From CAZEUZ01 sp964515805 (GTDB lineage: Bacteria; Pseudomonadota; Gammaproteobacteria; Pseudomonadales; Cellvibrionaceae): a stretch of 17,308 nucleotides of DNA. This document shows positions 8,393 through 16,451 of the stretch, in pieces. Position numbers and translations under genes: made by a program. The DNA is taken from the NCBI GenBank assembly GCA_964515805.1, contig CAZEUZ010000069.1, forward strand, positions 1-17,308, read 5' to 3'. Every line of letters begins with the position of its first letter. Within the stretch, counting starts at the first letter, position 1. The notes below the pieces were generated by a model that searched no databases, was not told the origin of the DNA, and saw only the letters and a list, made by a program, of their open reading frames with translations.

Positions 8393-9355
8393 CTAATATG
8401 ACCTGGAAAAAGAAAAATTCGCCAAATCAATCATTGCTTGTCGGTATCGCGAATCAGCCAATTCGTCTAAATAGGACAACGCTGTATCAGCATGGCGCTT
8501 TGCTTCTTGACAAGTAAATTCTAAAGCACCGGTCTGTCGGGTTATAGCGATAATTTCATCTAAGTGATCGCAGCTGGCTTCACGAATACTTTTTGCGATG
8601 AGTGCAGATTGTTGTTCTGAGCTATTTTCCATGGCGTAAATTAAAGGCAAGGTCAGCTTACCTTCTGCGAGGTCATCACCAACATTTTTGCCAAGATCTT
8701 CGGCATTGCCGCTGTAATCTAACATATCGTCGGCCAATTGAAAGGCCATCCCGAGGTGGTAACCATAATTGCTCAGTTGTTGGCGCTGATGAGTAGAAGC
8801 ATTGCTTAACAACGCCGCTGAATGGCAAGCAGCGGTAAACAGTGCAGCCGTTTTTTTATTGACGACTGTATAATACTCCTCTCGGCTAACATCGGGATTT
8901 TTGACATTGATAAGTTGTTGAACTTCACCTTCAGAAATCTTATTCGTCGTATTGGAAAGGACTGACATGATTGCCATATTGCCTATTTCGACCATCATCT
9001 GGAAAGCTCTGGAAAATAAAAAGTCGCCCACCAATACGCTCGGCGCATTACCCCATGTAGCATTCGCGGTCGGCAGCCCTCGACGGAGCTCAGAAACATC
9101 GACAACATCATCGTGTAACAGTGTGGCAGTATGGATAAATTCAACAACTGCCGCCAATCGATGATGTTGATTGCCAGAATAACTTAGGGACTTTACAGTC
9201 AGCAACACCAGCAGAGGCCGCAATCGTTTGCCACCAGCATCAAATATATACTCGCCGACATCCTCAACCAAACCAACATCCGAATTCAATTGCTCGATTA
9301 TTAATTGATTGACAGCGTCAAAATCGTCAGCCACAGCACGCTGGAAAGAAAGCAT
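8393..9355 (-). CDS. ispB: Octaprenyl diphosphate synthase
   Basis: Trans-prenyltransferase of 320 residues that extends farnesyl diphosphate with isopentenyl diphosphate to make the side chain of ubiquinone and menaquinone. The first aspartate-rich motif DDVVD is at 82-86 and the second, DDMLD, is near residue 210. GGKRLRP (41-47) binds the pyrophosphate, and GKNVGDDLAEGKLTLPLI follows the second motif. The wording tracks E. coli IspB (EFIHTATLLHDDVVD, NAxxLVGDF, SRAFQMM), supporting octaprenyl length, though the exact chain length cannot be read from sequence alone. In many gammaproteobacteria ispB is divergent from rplU-rpmA; here it is divergent from selO across 143 bases, and no ribosomal genes are near. 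It is the first gene of the minus-strand run to pgi, FKBP and the YceI genes. Confidence 0.93.
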   Translation of the reverse strand: MLSFQRAVADDFDAVNQLIIEQLNSDVGLVEDVGEYIFDAGGKRLRPLLVLLTVKSLSYSGNQHHRLAAVVEFIHTATLLHDDVVDVSELRRGLPTANATWGNAPSVLVGDFLFSRAFQMMVEIGNMAIMSVLSNTTNKISEGEVQQLINVKNPDVSREEYYTVVNKKTAALFTAACHSAALLSNASTHQRQQLSNYGYHLGMAFQLADDMLDYSGNAEDLGKNVGDDLAEGKLTLPLIYAMENSSEQQSALIAKSIREASCDHLDEIIAITRQTGALEFTCQEAKRHADTALSYLDELADSRYRQAMIDLANFSFSRSY

Positions 9356-9498
9356 TCTAAGGAATCTTTTTTAGATGTATGTAGGAATGAATGACAAATC
9401 ACATAATTGCAAATATTTAACAACCCAATGTTAACACTTCCTCCCGCGGACGCGAAATCATTGTCAATAATTTTTATTATTCCTACCATGGATAACTT

Positions 9499-11025
9499 AT
9501 GAAATTTTATCAATGCCACTTTACACGCCGTTTTTTTGACTTGGGCGATCAGTTTTACACACCAGTGACAGCAACGGGATTACGGTCGCCCTATTGGGTT
9601 CATCTTAATCGAGATGCATTGTCACTACTGACGCCTGATGCGAATATAAATAATTTCAAAACCACTGAAAATCTGAAAATATTCAGTGGTTCAACACCAC
9701 TTGCCAACAATCCTAGTCTGGCAATGGTTTATGCCGGTCATCAGTTCGGTGGTTATTCCTCCCAACTCGGGGATGGCAGAGGTCTGCTAATCGGTCAGAT
9801 GGATACGCGACAAGGCGTAATCGATATGCATCTTAAAGGGGCAGGGAAAACACCCTATTCACGCTTTGGCGATGGCCGTGCGGTGTTGCGTTCCAGCATT
9901 CGGGAGTACTTAGCCGGTGAGGCAATGCATGGTTTGGGCATCCCGACGACTCGAGCCTTATGTATTGTCGGAAGCGATGAACCGGTAATACGCGAGGATA
10001 TAGAAACCGCGGCGATAACTACGCGACTAGCCAGAACTCATATTCGCTTCGGGCATTTTGAGTACTTTCATTACACTCAACAGTATGATGCAGTCAAACA
10101 ACTGGCTGATCATGTAATTAAACACTTCATTCCCGAACCTATACTCGGTCGACAAGGCTACGTGCAATTATTAGATTTTGCAGTTAAATCGACGGCTTTA
10201 ATGATCGCCAAGTGGCAAGCGGTTGGCTTCGCTCATGGAGTGATGAATACCGACAATATGTCAATTATCGGTGAAACTTTTGACTACGGGCCCTACGGAT
10301 TTCTCGATGATTATGAACCCGGCTTTATCTGCAATCACTCTGATCACAGCGGGCGTTATGCCTTTGATCAACAACCTGGCATTGGTTTATGGAATCTCAA
10401 CGCATTGGCGCATAGTTTATCATCACTGATCGATACGGATGCTATAGCAACTGTGTTGAGCCGTTATAAAATAACCTTAGCAGAACACTACGCTGAATTA
10501 ATGCGAGCAAAGCTGGGTTTGAAAACCAGTGAACACGGAGATCAATCACTCAGCACTCGCTTATTACAACAAATGGCCACCGAAAAAATTGACTATACCT
10601 GCTGTTTTCGAGCACTGTGTGACTTTAAAACCGTTTGCGGTCTCCAAACCGCGAAAAAAGATAAGCGCTCAATTGTGGAGAATCATACCGATGAGCTTAT
10701 TGAAAATAACCGTATGTTTGTCGAACTCTTTACTGATAAAGAAGAAATACATCATTGGTGTATCGACTACAACAACCGTTTACATCGGGAAGGGTCGATT
10801 AACAGCGAACGTCAACAGTTTATGCGCCGAAACAATCCTAAATACGTTTTACGCAACTATTTAGTGCAAAAGGCAATCGTCGCAGCGAAAAAGAAAGACT
10901 ATGATGAAATCGACCGCCTATTGACATTAGTACGGCGTCCCTACGATGAACATCCGGAAATGGAAGCTTATGCTGTTGCACCTGTAGCAGCCGATAAACA
11001 TTTATCCATTAGTTGTTCAAGTTAA
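9499..11025 (+). CDS. selO: Protein adenylyltransferase SelO (YdiU/UPF0061 family)
   Basis: Pseudokinase-fold enzyme that transfers AMP from ATP to Ser, Thr or Tyr of target proteins. In E. coli it modifies redox-related proteins and affects protein glutathionylation. The 508 residues include the family hallmarks: GHQFGGYSSQLGDGRG, HLKGAGKTPYSRFGDGRAVLRSSIREYL with K113, the catalytic-loop D252 in GVMNTDNMS, and the metal-binding D262 in FDYGPYGFLDDYEP. The C-terminus is SCSS, with C506 at the position where animal SelO carries selenocysteine. With C278 it could form the intramolecular disulfide reported for the E. coli enzyme. The ribosome-binding sequence is weak (GGA). It lies between divergent ispB and the DsbC-like gene 114 bases downstream on the same strand. 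Confidence 0.94.
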   Translation: MKFYQCHFTRRFFDLGDQFYTPVTATGLRSPYWVHLNRDALSLLTPDANINNFKTTENLKIFSGSTPLANNPSLAMVYAGHQFGGYSSQLGDGRGLLIGQMDTRQGVIDMHLKGAGKTPYSRFGDGRAVLRSSIREYLAGEAMHGLGIPTTRALCIVGSDEPVIREDIETAAITTRLARTHIRFGHFEYFHYTQQYDAVKQLADHVIKHFIPEPILGRQGYVQLLDFAVKSTALMIAKWQAVGFAHGVMNTDNMSIIGETFDYGPYGFLDDYEPGFICNHSDHSGRYAFDQQPGIGLWNLNALAHSLSSLIDTDAIATVLSRYKITLAEHYAELMRAKLGLKTSEHGDQSLSTRLLQQMATEKIDYTCCFRALCDFKTVCGLQTAKKDKRSIVENHTDELIENNRMFVELFTDKEEIHHWCIDYNNRLHREGSINSERQQFMRRNNPKYVLRNYLVQKAIVAAKKKDYDEIDRLLTLVRRPYDEHPEMEAYAVAPVAADKHLSISCSS

Positions 11026-11095
11026 ACGCGATTAATAAAAATATTACGAGGTTTTTTTACCGGTCCAAATCAAGATACTTTTTCTCTATTTGCTC

Positions 11096-11101
11096 TATAA
11101 T
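11096..11101 (+). promoter_or_regulatory. Candidate -10 element for the DsbC-like gene
   Basis: A perfect TATAAT in the 114-base gap after selO, about 38 bases before the ATG at 11140. No convincing -35 hexamer is seen at 16-18 bases upstream, so the call rests on one box. If real, the DsbC-like gene has its own promoter and a short leader of about 30 bases. Confidence 0.4.
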
Positions 11102-11139
11102 ACGGTTAGAAAAGTTCTTCTATAAGTGAGTATTCAGTG

Positions 11140-13068
11140 ATGTCATTAGAAAAACGACAAATCTTACCATTGGTCAAACCAATCATTGCAATCAGTGTAT
11201 GTATAGTGATTTTTAGCGTTACTTGGATGCTACAAGACCAGGATAATCAAGAAGAAGCTATCGTAGAAAACTCCGACGTTAATATCCAAGATCAAGCTGC
11301 GAGTACAACGACTGCCGATACAACTAATGATAGCGCTAAGAAAGATGCTGATAAGGCAGATAATTCTGAATCTGACGGCAATTCGGATTTAAACGCACTG
11401 TCTCAACAAGTACTATCCATAAATGGATATAACGAAGAAAATGTCGATGAGGGCAGTAGCTCTGATGACGACGGCAATTTAGACGATACCGATTCAGTCT
11501 CAGTTAGTACGGTAACAGTAGAGACAACCCCTGAAGTAGAGGTAACGCCTGAAACGGATAATGAACCAAAGCAAGTTGATAACCAAGAAACTACTAATGA
11601 CGATATCAACTCAACTCTTTCGACGCTGACAAATAACGTATCAAAGACAACGAGTGGCAATCAACAAGAAGCCGATCAACTAATTAATACCAGTATCATT
11701 AACAACCCATTAACAGACTCCCTGCCCGTCGACACAATAGAACTAGTACCTGAAGAAAATGACGGTGAACAAGAAAAAACCAGCGATACAAGTACAGATA
11801 CTGATTCTGACAACAGTACAGCACCCTTACCACAAGTCGAGACAAATCAACAAGATACCAGTCAGCAAAACAGTACTACTGCCGTCAGCAACCAGTTAAC
11901 CAGTCCAATGCCCATCGGCATGGAATCAGAATCCGAAACAATCAGCGAACAAGAAAAAATCGGTAATGAAAAAACAAATGCCAACGCCAGTAGTCATTCA
12001 ACACTCTCAACGCTAGCCAATGCAGTGCAATTAGCCGCTGACAGCAGTCAACAAAAAAATGACTCCAACCCCGATAGCAACTCGGCACTCTCGACGCTGG
12101 CCGATGCAGCGCAACTAGTCACCGGCAGCAATCAGCAGAAAAACAATTCCAACTCCGACGATAATGCGCCACTTTCAGCACTGGCCGGTGCAGCACAATT
12201 AGTCACTGCCGCCACACAACAAAAGGATGACCCTAACGCCGATAGCAATGTAGCACTCTCGGCGCTGGCCGGTGCATTAGAACTAGCGACCCGAAGTAGT
12301 CAAACAAGCAATAACAAAACGCAAAAAAGTGAAGGGTCACTGTCATCATCAACAACAGTGGACGCACTGGTTTCCGAAGAATCGGCAACGCAAATCTTAT
12401 CGTCAGTTAAAGAAGCTCGACCAGATTTACCCATTGATAATCTTCGCTATTCGAACATAGAAGGTGTCTATAAAGCCACTTTACAAGACAGTACGGTATT
12501 TTTTAGTGGTGATGGTCAATTCTTTATCATCGGCGATATGTATCAAGTTAAGGGCAAACAGCTCATTAATTTGCAAGAAGAGAAACGGCGCCAAGAAGAA
12601 GCTGCTTTTGCCCCACAACGGGCAAAAATGTTAGATGCTATTCCCTTGGAGAACATGGTTATCTTTCCCTCTATCGTTAGTCCCAAGGCTTACATTCATG
12701 TTTTTACTGACATTGATTGCGGTTTTTGCCGAAAATTGCACCGCCAGATACCTAAACTGCAGGCGCAGGGAGTTGAAGTACGCTATCTGGCTTTCCCAAG
12801 AGCTGGAGTCGACTCCGTTAGCGCTCAAAAACTGGCGACTATTTGGTGTGCAGATAATCCTAGAAAAGCCATGACGTTGTTCAAACAGGAAAACAAATTA
12901 GACATTGCACTGTGCGAGCCTAACCCCGTGTCCGATCACTATAAACTGGGGCAAGATATCGGTATTTTGGGTACACCTTCTATTGTGTTGTCATCAGGCC
13001 AAGTTGTTTCCGGCGCTCCAAGCGCTGAGCAACTGATAGATATTATGAAAGAAGCAAATTTATATTAG
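11140..13068 (+). CDS. DsbC-like disulfide isomerase with membrane anchor and very long acidic low-complexity linker
   Basis: A 642-residue protein from the ATG at 11140; a GTG directly before it would add one residue. Residues about 12-31 are a hydrophobic segment without a clear signal-peptidase site, suggesting a signal anchor. Residues about 33-414 are acidic and rich in Asp, Glu, Asn, Gln, Ser and Thr, with no recognisable fold and tandem repeats at about 287-395. Residues about 415-475 resemble the DsbC N-terminal dimerisation domain (LPIDNLRYSNIEGVYKATL). The remainder is the thioredoxin-fold catalytic domain with active site C527-G-F-C530, a second pair C570/C592, and cis-proline P613 after T612. 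The cysteine spacings (43 and 22) equal those of E. coli DsbC (98, 141, 163). The expected role is periplasmic isomerisation of wrong disulfides, kept reduced by DsbD. E. coli DsbC is a soluble protein of about 236 residues, so the anchor and linker are the oddity. It converges with the AI-2E-family gene, 16 bases apart. Confidence 0.85.
   Translation: MSLEKRQILPLVKPIIAISVCIVIFSVTWMLQDQDNQEEAIVENSDVNIQDQAASTTTADTTNDSAKKDADKADNSESDGNSDLNALSQQVLSINGYNEENVDEGSSSDDDGNLDDTDSVSVSTVTVETTPEVEVTPETDNEPKQVDNQETTNDDINSTLSTLTNNVSKTTSGNQQEADQLINTSIINNPLTDSLPVDTIELVPEENDGEQEKTSDTSTDTDSDNSTAPLPQVETNQQDTSQQNSTTAVSNQLTSPMPIGMESESETISEQEKIGNEKTNANASSHSTLSTLANAVQLAADSSQQKNDSNPDSNSALSTLADAAQLVTGSNQQKNNSNSDDNAPLSALAGAAQLVTAATQQKDDPNADSNVALSALAGALELATRSSQTSNNKTQKSEGSLSSSTTVDALVSEESATQILSSVKEARPDLPIDNLRYSNIEGVYKATLQDSTVFFSGDGQFFIIGDMYQVKGKQLINLQEEKRRQEEAAFAPQRAKMLDAIPLENMVIFPSIVSPKAYIHVFTDIDCGFCRKLHRQIPKLQAQGVEVRYLAFPRAGVDSVSAQKLATIWCADNPRKAMTLFKQENKLDIALCEPNPVSDHYKLGQDIGILGTPSIVLSSGQVVSGAPSAEQLIDIMKEANLY
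11998..12324 (+). repeat. Tandem 84-base (28-residue) coding repeats in the DsbC-like gene
   Basis: Units start at 11998, 12082, 12166 and 12250, each 84 bases, the last incomplete and diverging after about 17 residues. The protein unit begins with a small-hydrophobic block of the type S-x-L-S-T-L-A-x-A-x-Q-L. A polar block with QQK and Asn, Asp and Ser follows. Codon-level identity between units is only partial, so the duplication is old. Looser single copies of the hydrophobic block occur at 11383 (DLNALSQQVL) and 11611 (STLSTLTNNV). Confidence 0.85.
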
Positions 13069-13084
13069 TCAAACCAGCCAGGCT

Positions 13085-14131
13085 TCAGTTGTTTTCTTTC
13101 ACTGCTTCCACTCCCGAACCTAAAATTACGCTTAACCAACGCGTGTTGGAAAAATTCTCCAGTGCAATTTTAACCGTCATGGTTAAGGGTACCGACAGCA
13201 GCATCCCTACCGGCCCCAGTACCCACCCCCAGAATACCAAGGACAAAAATACCACCAATGTCGATAAATTTAGCCCTTTACCCATCAATCGAGGCTCGAT
13301 GATATTGCCAATAGCGATATTAATGACAATATAAATGGATGCGGTAATCATTGCTTGTCCAATACCTAACTGCACAATGGCAAGTAACACGGGAGGGATA
13401 GCCGCCAGCAATGAACCCAAGGTGGGTACGAAATTGAGCAAAAATGCCAATAAACCCCAAAGCGCTGCATAATCAACTCCAATGACCATCAGGCTTATAG
13501 CAACTACCAAGCCGGTAAAAAAACTAATCACGGTCTTAATAGCCATGTACTTATTGATGCTACGTGTAAATTGTTGGATTGCATCCAATGTTTTTTTGTT
13601 GGCCGCGCCAGTATTTTTTAACTTATCAATGAGTCTGATTTCTTCAGCCAGAATAAAGGTCACGGTCAGCAATATTAGCAACGCACTGGTCATGACATTG
13701 CCGAACTGAGCCAAGGTGTTTCCCAACAGTGAAAAAGCTGAACTGGGGTTGACTATCTCCCGCCACTGCGTTTTGTCAATTTGTATACCCAGCGTTGTGA
13801 ACTGCTGCTGTAAATTATCTGTCAATGCCAACATTTTTTCTTGATATTCGGGTAAATCAGCGCGAAAACTGGTTACCGATGAACCCACGATCACTCCGAT
13901 AACCATACCAAAAACCACAATGATAAGAATGATCAATAGAATTGAGAGACTGTTAGGCAGTCCAAAGCGTTTTATAAACGCCAGCAGCGGCGAACTGATA
14001 ATGGCGATAAACAAGGATAAGAAAAAGGGTACCAACAGTGACTCTGCAGCTTTCATTCCTGCAACGACAATAATAAATGCTGCCGTCAATAATAAAAAAC
14101 GCGCGAAAGGTGATAGCGACATCTTCTCCAT
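13085..14131 (-). CDS. AI-2E transporter family (PerM/TqsA-like) membrane protein
   Basis: A 348-residue polytopic inner-membrane protein of the AI-2E transporter (PerM/UPF0118) family. The hydrophobic pattern suggests about seven or eight membrane segments: a closely spaced group at residues 10-100, a soluble stretch at about 95-145 (FRADLPEYQEKM), then more helices. The C-terminal family signature is present: NFVPTLGSLLAAIPPVLLA, then IEPRLMGKGLNLSTLVVFLSLVFWGWVLGPVGMLLSVPLT. E. coli TqsA exports the quorum signal AI-2, but other members have been linked to Na+/H+ exchange or have no known substrate, so no specific cargo is assigned. It follows prfC by 43 bases on the same strand and may be cotranscribed with it. 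Confidence 0.87.
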   Translation of the reverse strand: MEKMSLSPFARFLLLTAAFIIVVAGMKAAESLLVPFFLSLFIAIISSPLLAFIKRFGLPNSLSILLIILIIVVFGMVIGVIVGSSVTSFRADLPEYQEKMLALTDNLQQQFTTLGIQIDKTQWREIVNPSSAFSLLGNTLAQFGNVMTSALLILLTVTFILAEEIRLIDKLKNTGAANKKTLDAIQQFTRSINKYMAIKTVISFFTGLVVAISLMVIGVDYAALWGLLAFLLNFVPTLGSLLAAIPPVLLAIVQLGIGQAMITASIYIVINIAIGNIIEPRLMGKGLNLSTLVVFLSLVFWGWVLGPVGMLLSVPLTMTVKIALENFSNTRWLSVILGSGVEAVKENN

Positions 14132-14174
14132 ACAGCCATTCCTATAAATTATTTGTAATGATTGTTAACACTGG

Positions 14175-15758
14175 TTAGTGCTCCCGCGTTGCTCTGAATT
14201 CAATATCCGGATAGCGCTCTTCCACCAATGATAAATTAACTCTTGATGTGGCCAAGTAAGTAAGAAAACCACCGCCATCTAACGCTAAATTTTCGCTCAT
14301 TTTGCGCTTGAATTCGCCCAATAGTTTATTATCCTCACAGTGAATCCAGCGAGCAGTATTGACAGCGACGCTTTCATATATAGCGTCTACTTTATATTCG
14401 TCATACAGACGATGAGCAACCACCTCAAATTGTAAGACGCCAACGGCGCCGACGATAATGTCGTTATTGTCAACGGGAAAAAACACCTGCGTAGACCCTT
14501 CTTCCGACAGTTGTTGTAAACCTTTCTGCAATTGTTTTGTTTTCAATGGATTTTGCAGGCGAATACGGCGAAATAATTCCGGAGCGAAATGTGGAATCCC
14601 GACGTAATGCAGTTGTTCCCCTTCGGTAAACGTATCGCCAATTTGAATAGTTCCGTGATTATGTAAACCGATAATATCGCCGGATATCGCCTCTTCTACC
14701 GCACTGCGATCACTGGCCAAAAAAGTGACTGCATCGCTAATTTTTACTGTTTTTCCCGTACGCACGTGATGCATTTTCATTCCTCTTTGGTAACGGCCAG
14801 AGCAAGTGCGCATAAAGGCGATACGGTCGCGGTGTTTAGGGTCCATATTGGCTTGAATTTTAAAAATAAAGCCGGAGAACTTGTCTTCGTTGGCCGCCAC
14901 TTCACGCTGATTGGTCAACCGTGGTTGCGGTGCCGGGGCCCATTCCACAAAGCTGTTTAATACCTCTCTCACACCAAAGTTGCCCAGCGCGGTACCAAAA
15001 AATACCGGGGTGTTACGGCCAGCCAAATATTCCTGTAAATCAAACGTATATGCTGCACCTCGTACCAATTCAATTTCTTCTACGATATCTTCGATGTAGG
15101 CACCCAATAATTCGCGAGCTTGCTCAGAGCCGAGATCCTTTATTTGCAGATTATCATCGATAGTATGTCCCATACCTTGCTGAAAGACGTGAATGGTGTC
15201 GGTGTATAAATTGTAGACACCTTTAAACTCCTTTCCCATACCGATAGGCCAATTGATTGGGGCTGCACGTATCTTTAGCACCGCTTCAATTTCATCCATC
15301 ACTTCAATGGGGTCACGGATGTCCCTGTCCATTTTATTAATGAATGATATGATCGGCGTATCCCGCAATCGGCACACATCCATCAATTTGACGGTGCGAT
15401 CTTCCACGCCTTTGGCGCCGTCTATCACCATCAGTACGGAATCCACTGCTGTCAGTGTGCGATAGGTATCCTCAGAAAAATCTTCGTGGCCGGGGGTATC
15501 CAGTAAGTTGAATATATGCCCGCGATAGGGGAATTGCATTACCGAGGAGGTCACGGAAATACCGCGCTGTTGCTCCATCGCCATCCAGTCTGATTTTGCG
15601 TAGCCGCCTTTCTTACCTTTCACTGTCCCCGCCAGCTGAATTGCCTGGCCAAATAACAACAGTTTTTCGGTAATTGTCGTCTTTCCTGCATCCGGGTGCG
15701 AAATGATAGCAAACGTACGTCGCTTATTAATTTCATTCACAATAGCGCTATCCGTCAT
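14175..15758 (-). CDS. prfC: Peptide chain release factor 3 (RF3)
   Basis: Translational GTPase that removes RF1 or RF2 from the ribosome after peptide release. The 527 residues match the family (E. coli 529). GTPase motifs: G1 in SHPDAGKTT (20-28), the switch I RGISVTSS (65-72), G3 DTPGH (87-91), and G4 NKMD (141-144). The MEQQRGISVTSSVMQF and FSEDTYRTLTAVDS wording is specific to RF3 rather than EF-G or LepA. A short AGG precedes the ATG by about five bases. It is the first gene of a likely pair with the AI-2E-family gene. The Fic module upstream ends 87 bases away, with a possible terminator in the gap. Confidence 0.96.
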   Translation of the reverse strand: MTDSAIVNEINKRRTFAIISHPDAGKTTITEKLLLFGQAIQLAGTVKGKKGGYAKSDWMAMEQQRGISVTSSVMQFPYRGHIFNLLDTPGHEDFSEDTYRTLTAVDSVLMVIDGAKGVEDRTVKLMDVCRLRDTPIISFINKMDRDIRDPIEVMDEIEAVLKIRAAPINWPIGMGKEFKGVYNLYTDTIHVFQQGMGHTIDDNLQIKDLGSEQARELLGAYIEDIVEEIELVRGAAYTFDLQEYLAGRNTPVFFGTALGNFGVREVLNSFVEWAPAPQPRLTNQREVAANEDKFSGFIFKIQANMDPKHRDRIAFMRTCSGRYQRGMKMHHVRTGKTVKISDAVTFLASDRSAVEEAISGDIIGLHNHGTIQIGDTFTEGEQLHYVGIPHFAPELFRRIRLQNPLKTKQLQKGLQQLSEEGSTQVFFPVDNNDIIVGAVGVLQFEVVAHRLYDEYKVDAIYESVAVNTARWIHCEDNKLLGEFKRKMSENLALDGGGFLTYLATSRVNLSLVEERYPDIEFRATREH

Positions 15759-15787
15759 ACACCTAAAACCTTTATTTACACCCGTTT

Positions 15788-15819
15788 AAAAAACACTGTT
15801 CATACACTAAAAAGTGAAC
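15788..15819 (-). terminator. Possible terminator of the HTH-Fic module
   Basis: Downstream of the Fic stop on the minus strand, GTTCA and TGAAC form an inverted repeat around an inner CACT/AGTG pair. A run of six T follows a few bases later. The alternative stems are short and AT-rich, so strength is uncertain. The position between fic and prfC fits an end-of-operon role. Confidence 0.3.
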
Positions 15820-15845
15820 TTCGGTATCTGTTAATCAAATACCTA

Positions 15846-16451
15846 TCAAGCCCCGACGAATTCTAATAAAACACTAAAATCGTGCCTGTCGGCTGCTCTA
15901 AGCGCTGCAATATACTGATTGCGACGCTCATTCATGGCTTCCAGTCTATAACCACCAGCCCAATCAATGGCTGGCTTATTTAGTAATTTAGTTAATAAAG
16001 CATCCGCCATGATGCGCGCATGCCGTCCGTTACCATTCGGAAACAGATGGATAAACACTAGCTTATGATGAAATCTAGCTGCTAATTCTTTTGGCGAATA
16101 AATACCATGTTCTACCCAGTATTTGGCATTATCCAATAATTGCCGTAATTGAATAGCAACTTGTATTGGATCAACACCGATATTCTTTTCAGTGCGACGA
16201 AATGTTCCCGCCCACTTCCAAACGCTACCAAACAAACGCTTATGCAGTTCTAAAACAAAGGCTTCTGTTAACACATCTGGATTTCTCTGCTTATCTAACC
16301 ACTTCAGACCTTCAGTAATGCCAGCTTGTTCAAGCTGATCTAATTCCCTTTTGGTTGAAACATGCTTGAACTTTAGGCAATCCAACTCATCTGGATGAAG
16401 CGGTGTCGCACCATCTGGGTAATCGACAAGGTTTGAATAATCATCCGTCAT
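15846..16451 (-). CDS. Fic domain protein, mobile mystery protein B family
   Basis: A 201-residue Fic enzyme; most Fic proteins transfer AMP from ATP to a hydroxyl on a target protein. The core motif is HLFPNGNGRHAR at 135-146, with catalytic H135 and intact GNGR. The usual proline after the histidine is a leucine. Upstream, ELHKRLFGSVWKWAGTFRRTEKNIG (68-92) holds the conserved WAG-FR region and flap. A helix before the core contains E47-G48 with Ala at the -4 position, near the known inhibitory motif (S/T)xxxE(G/N), so self-inhibition of class II type is possible. Length, N-terminus (DDYSNLVDYPDGATPLHPDE) and context match 'mobile mystery protein B' (TIGR02613 by recollection). Its start overlaps the stop of the HTH gene as ATGA, implying translational coupling. 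Target unknown. Confidence 0.88.
   Translation of the reverse strand: MTDDYSNLVDYPDGATPLHPDELDCLKFKHVSTKRELDQLEQAGITEGLKWLDKQRNPDVLTEAFVLELHKRLFGSVWKWAGTFRRTEKNIGVDPIQVAIQLRQLLDNAKYWVEHGIYSPKELAARFHHKLVFIHLFPNGNGRHARIMADALLTKLLNKPAIDWAGGYRLEAMNERRNQYIAALRAADRHDFSVLLEFVGA

Noticed and set aside
9461..9489. TTGTCA-N17-TACCAT as a selO promoter.
   Set aside because: The -10 would fall only nine bases before the ATG, implying a leaderless message, and the -10 match is poor.
11403..11660. Minus-strand open frame rich in Ser and Val inside the DsbC-like gene.
   Set aside because: Its composition simply mirrors the repetitive coding of the acidic linker on the other strand.
11998..12324. The regularly spaced repeats as a CRISPR array.
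   Set aside because: They are in frame, diverge between units, have no short identical direct repeat, and code for a continuous protein.
13069..13084. AGCCAGGCT between the DsbC-like and AI-2E genes as a shared bidirectional terminator.
   Set aside because: The palindrome leaves a one-base loop and has no T tract on either side.
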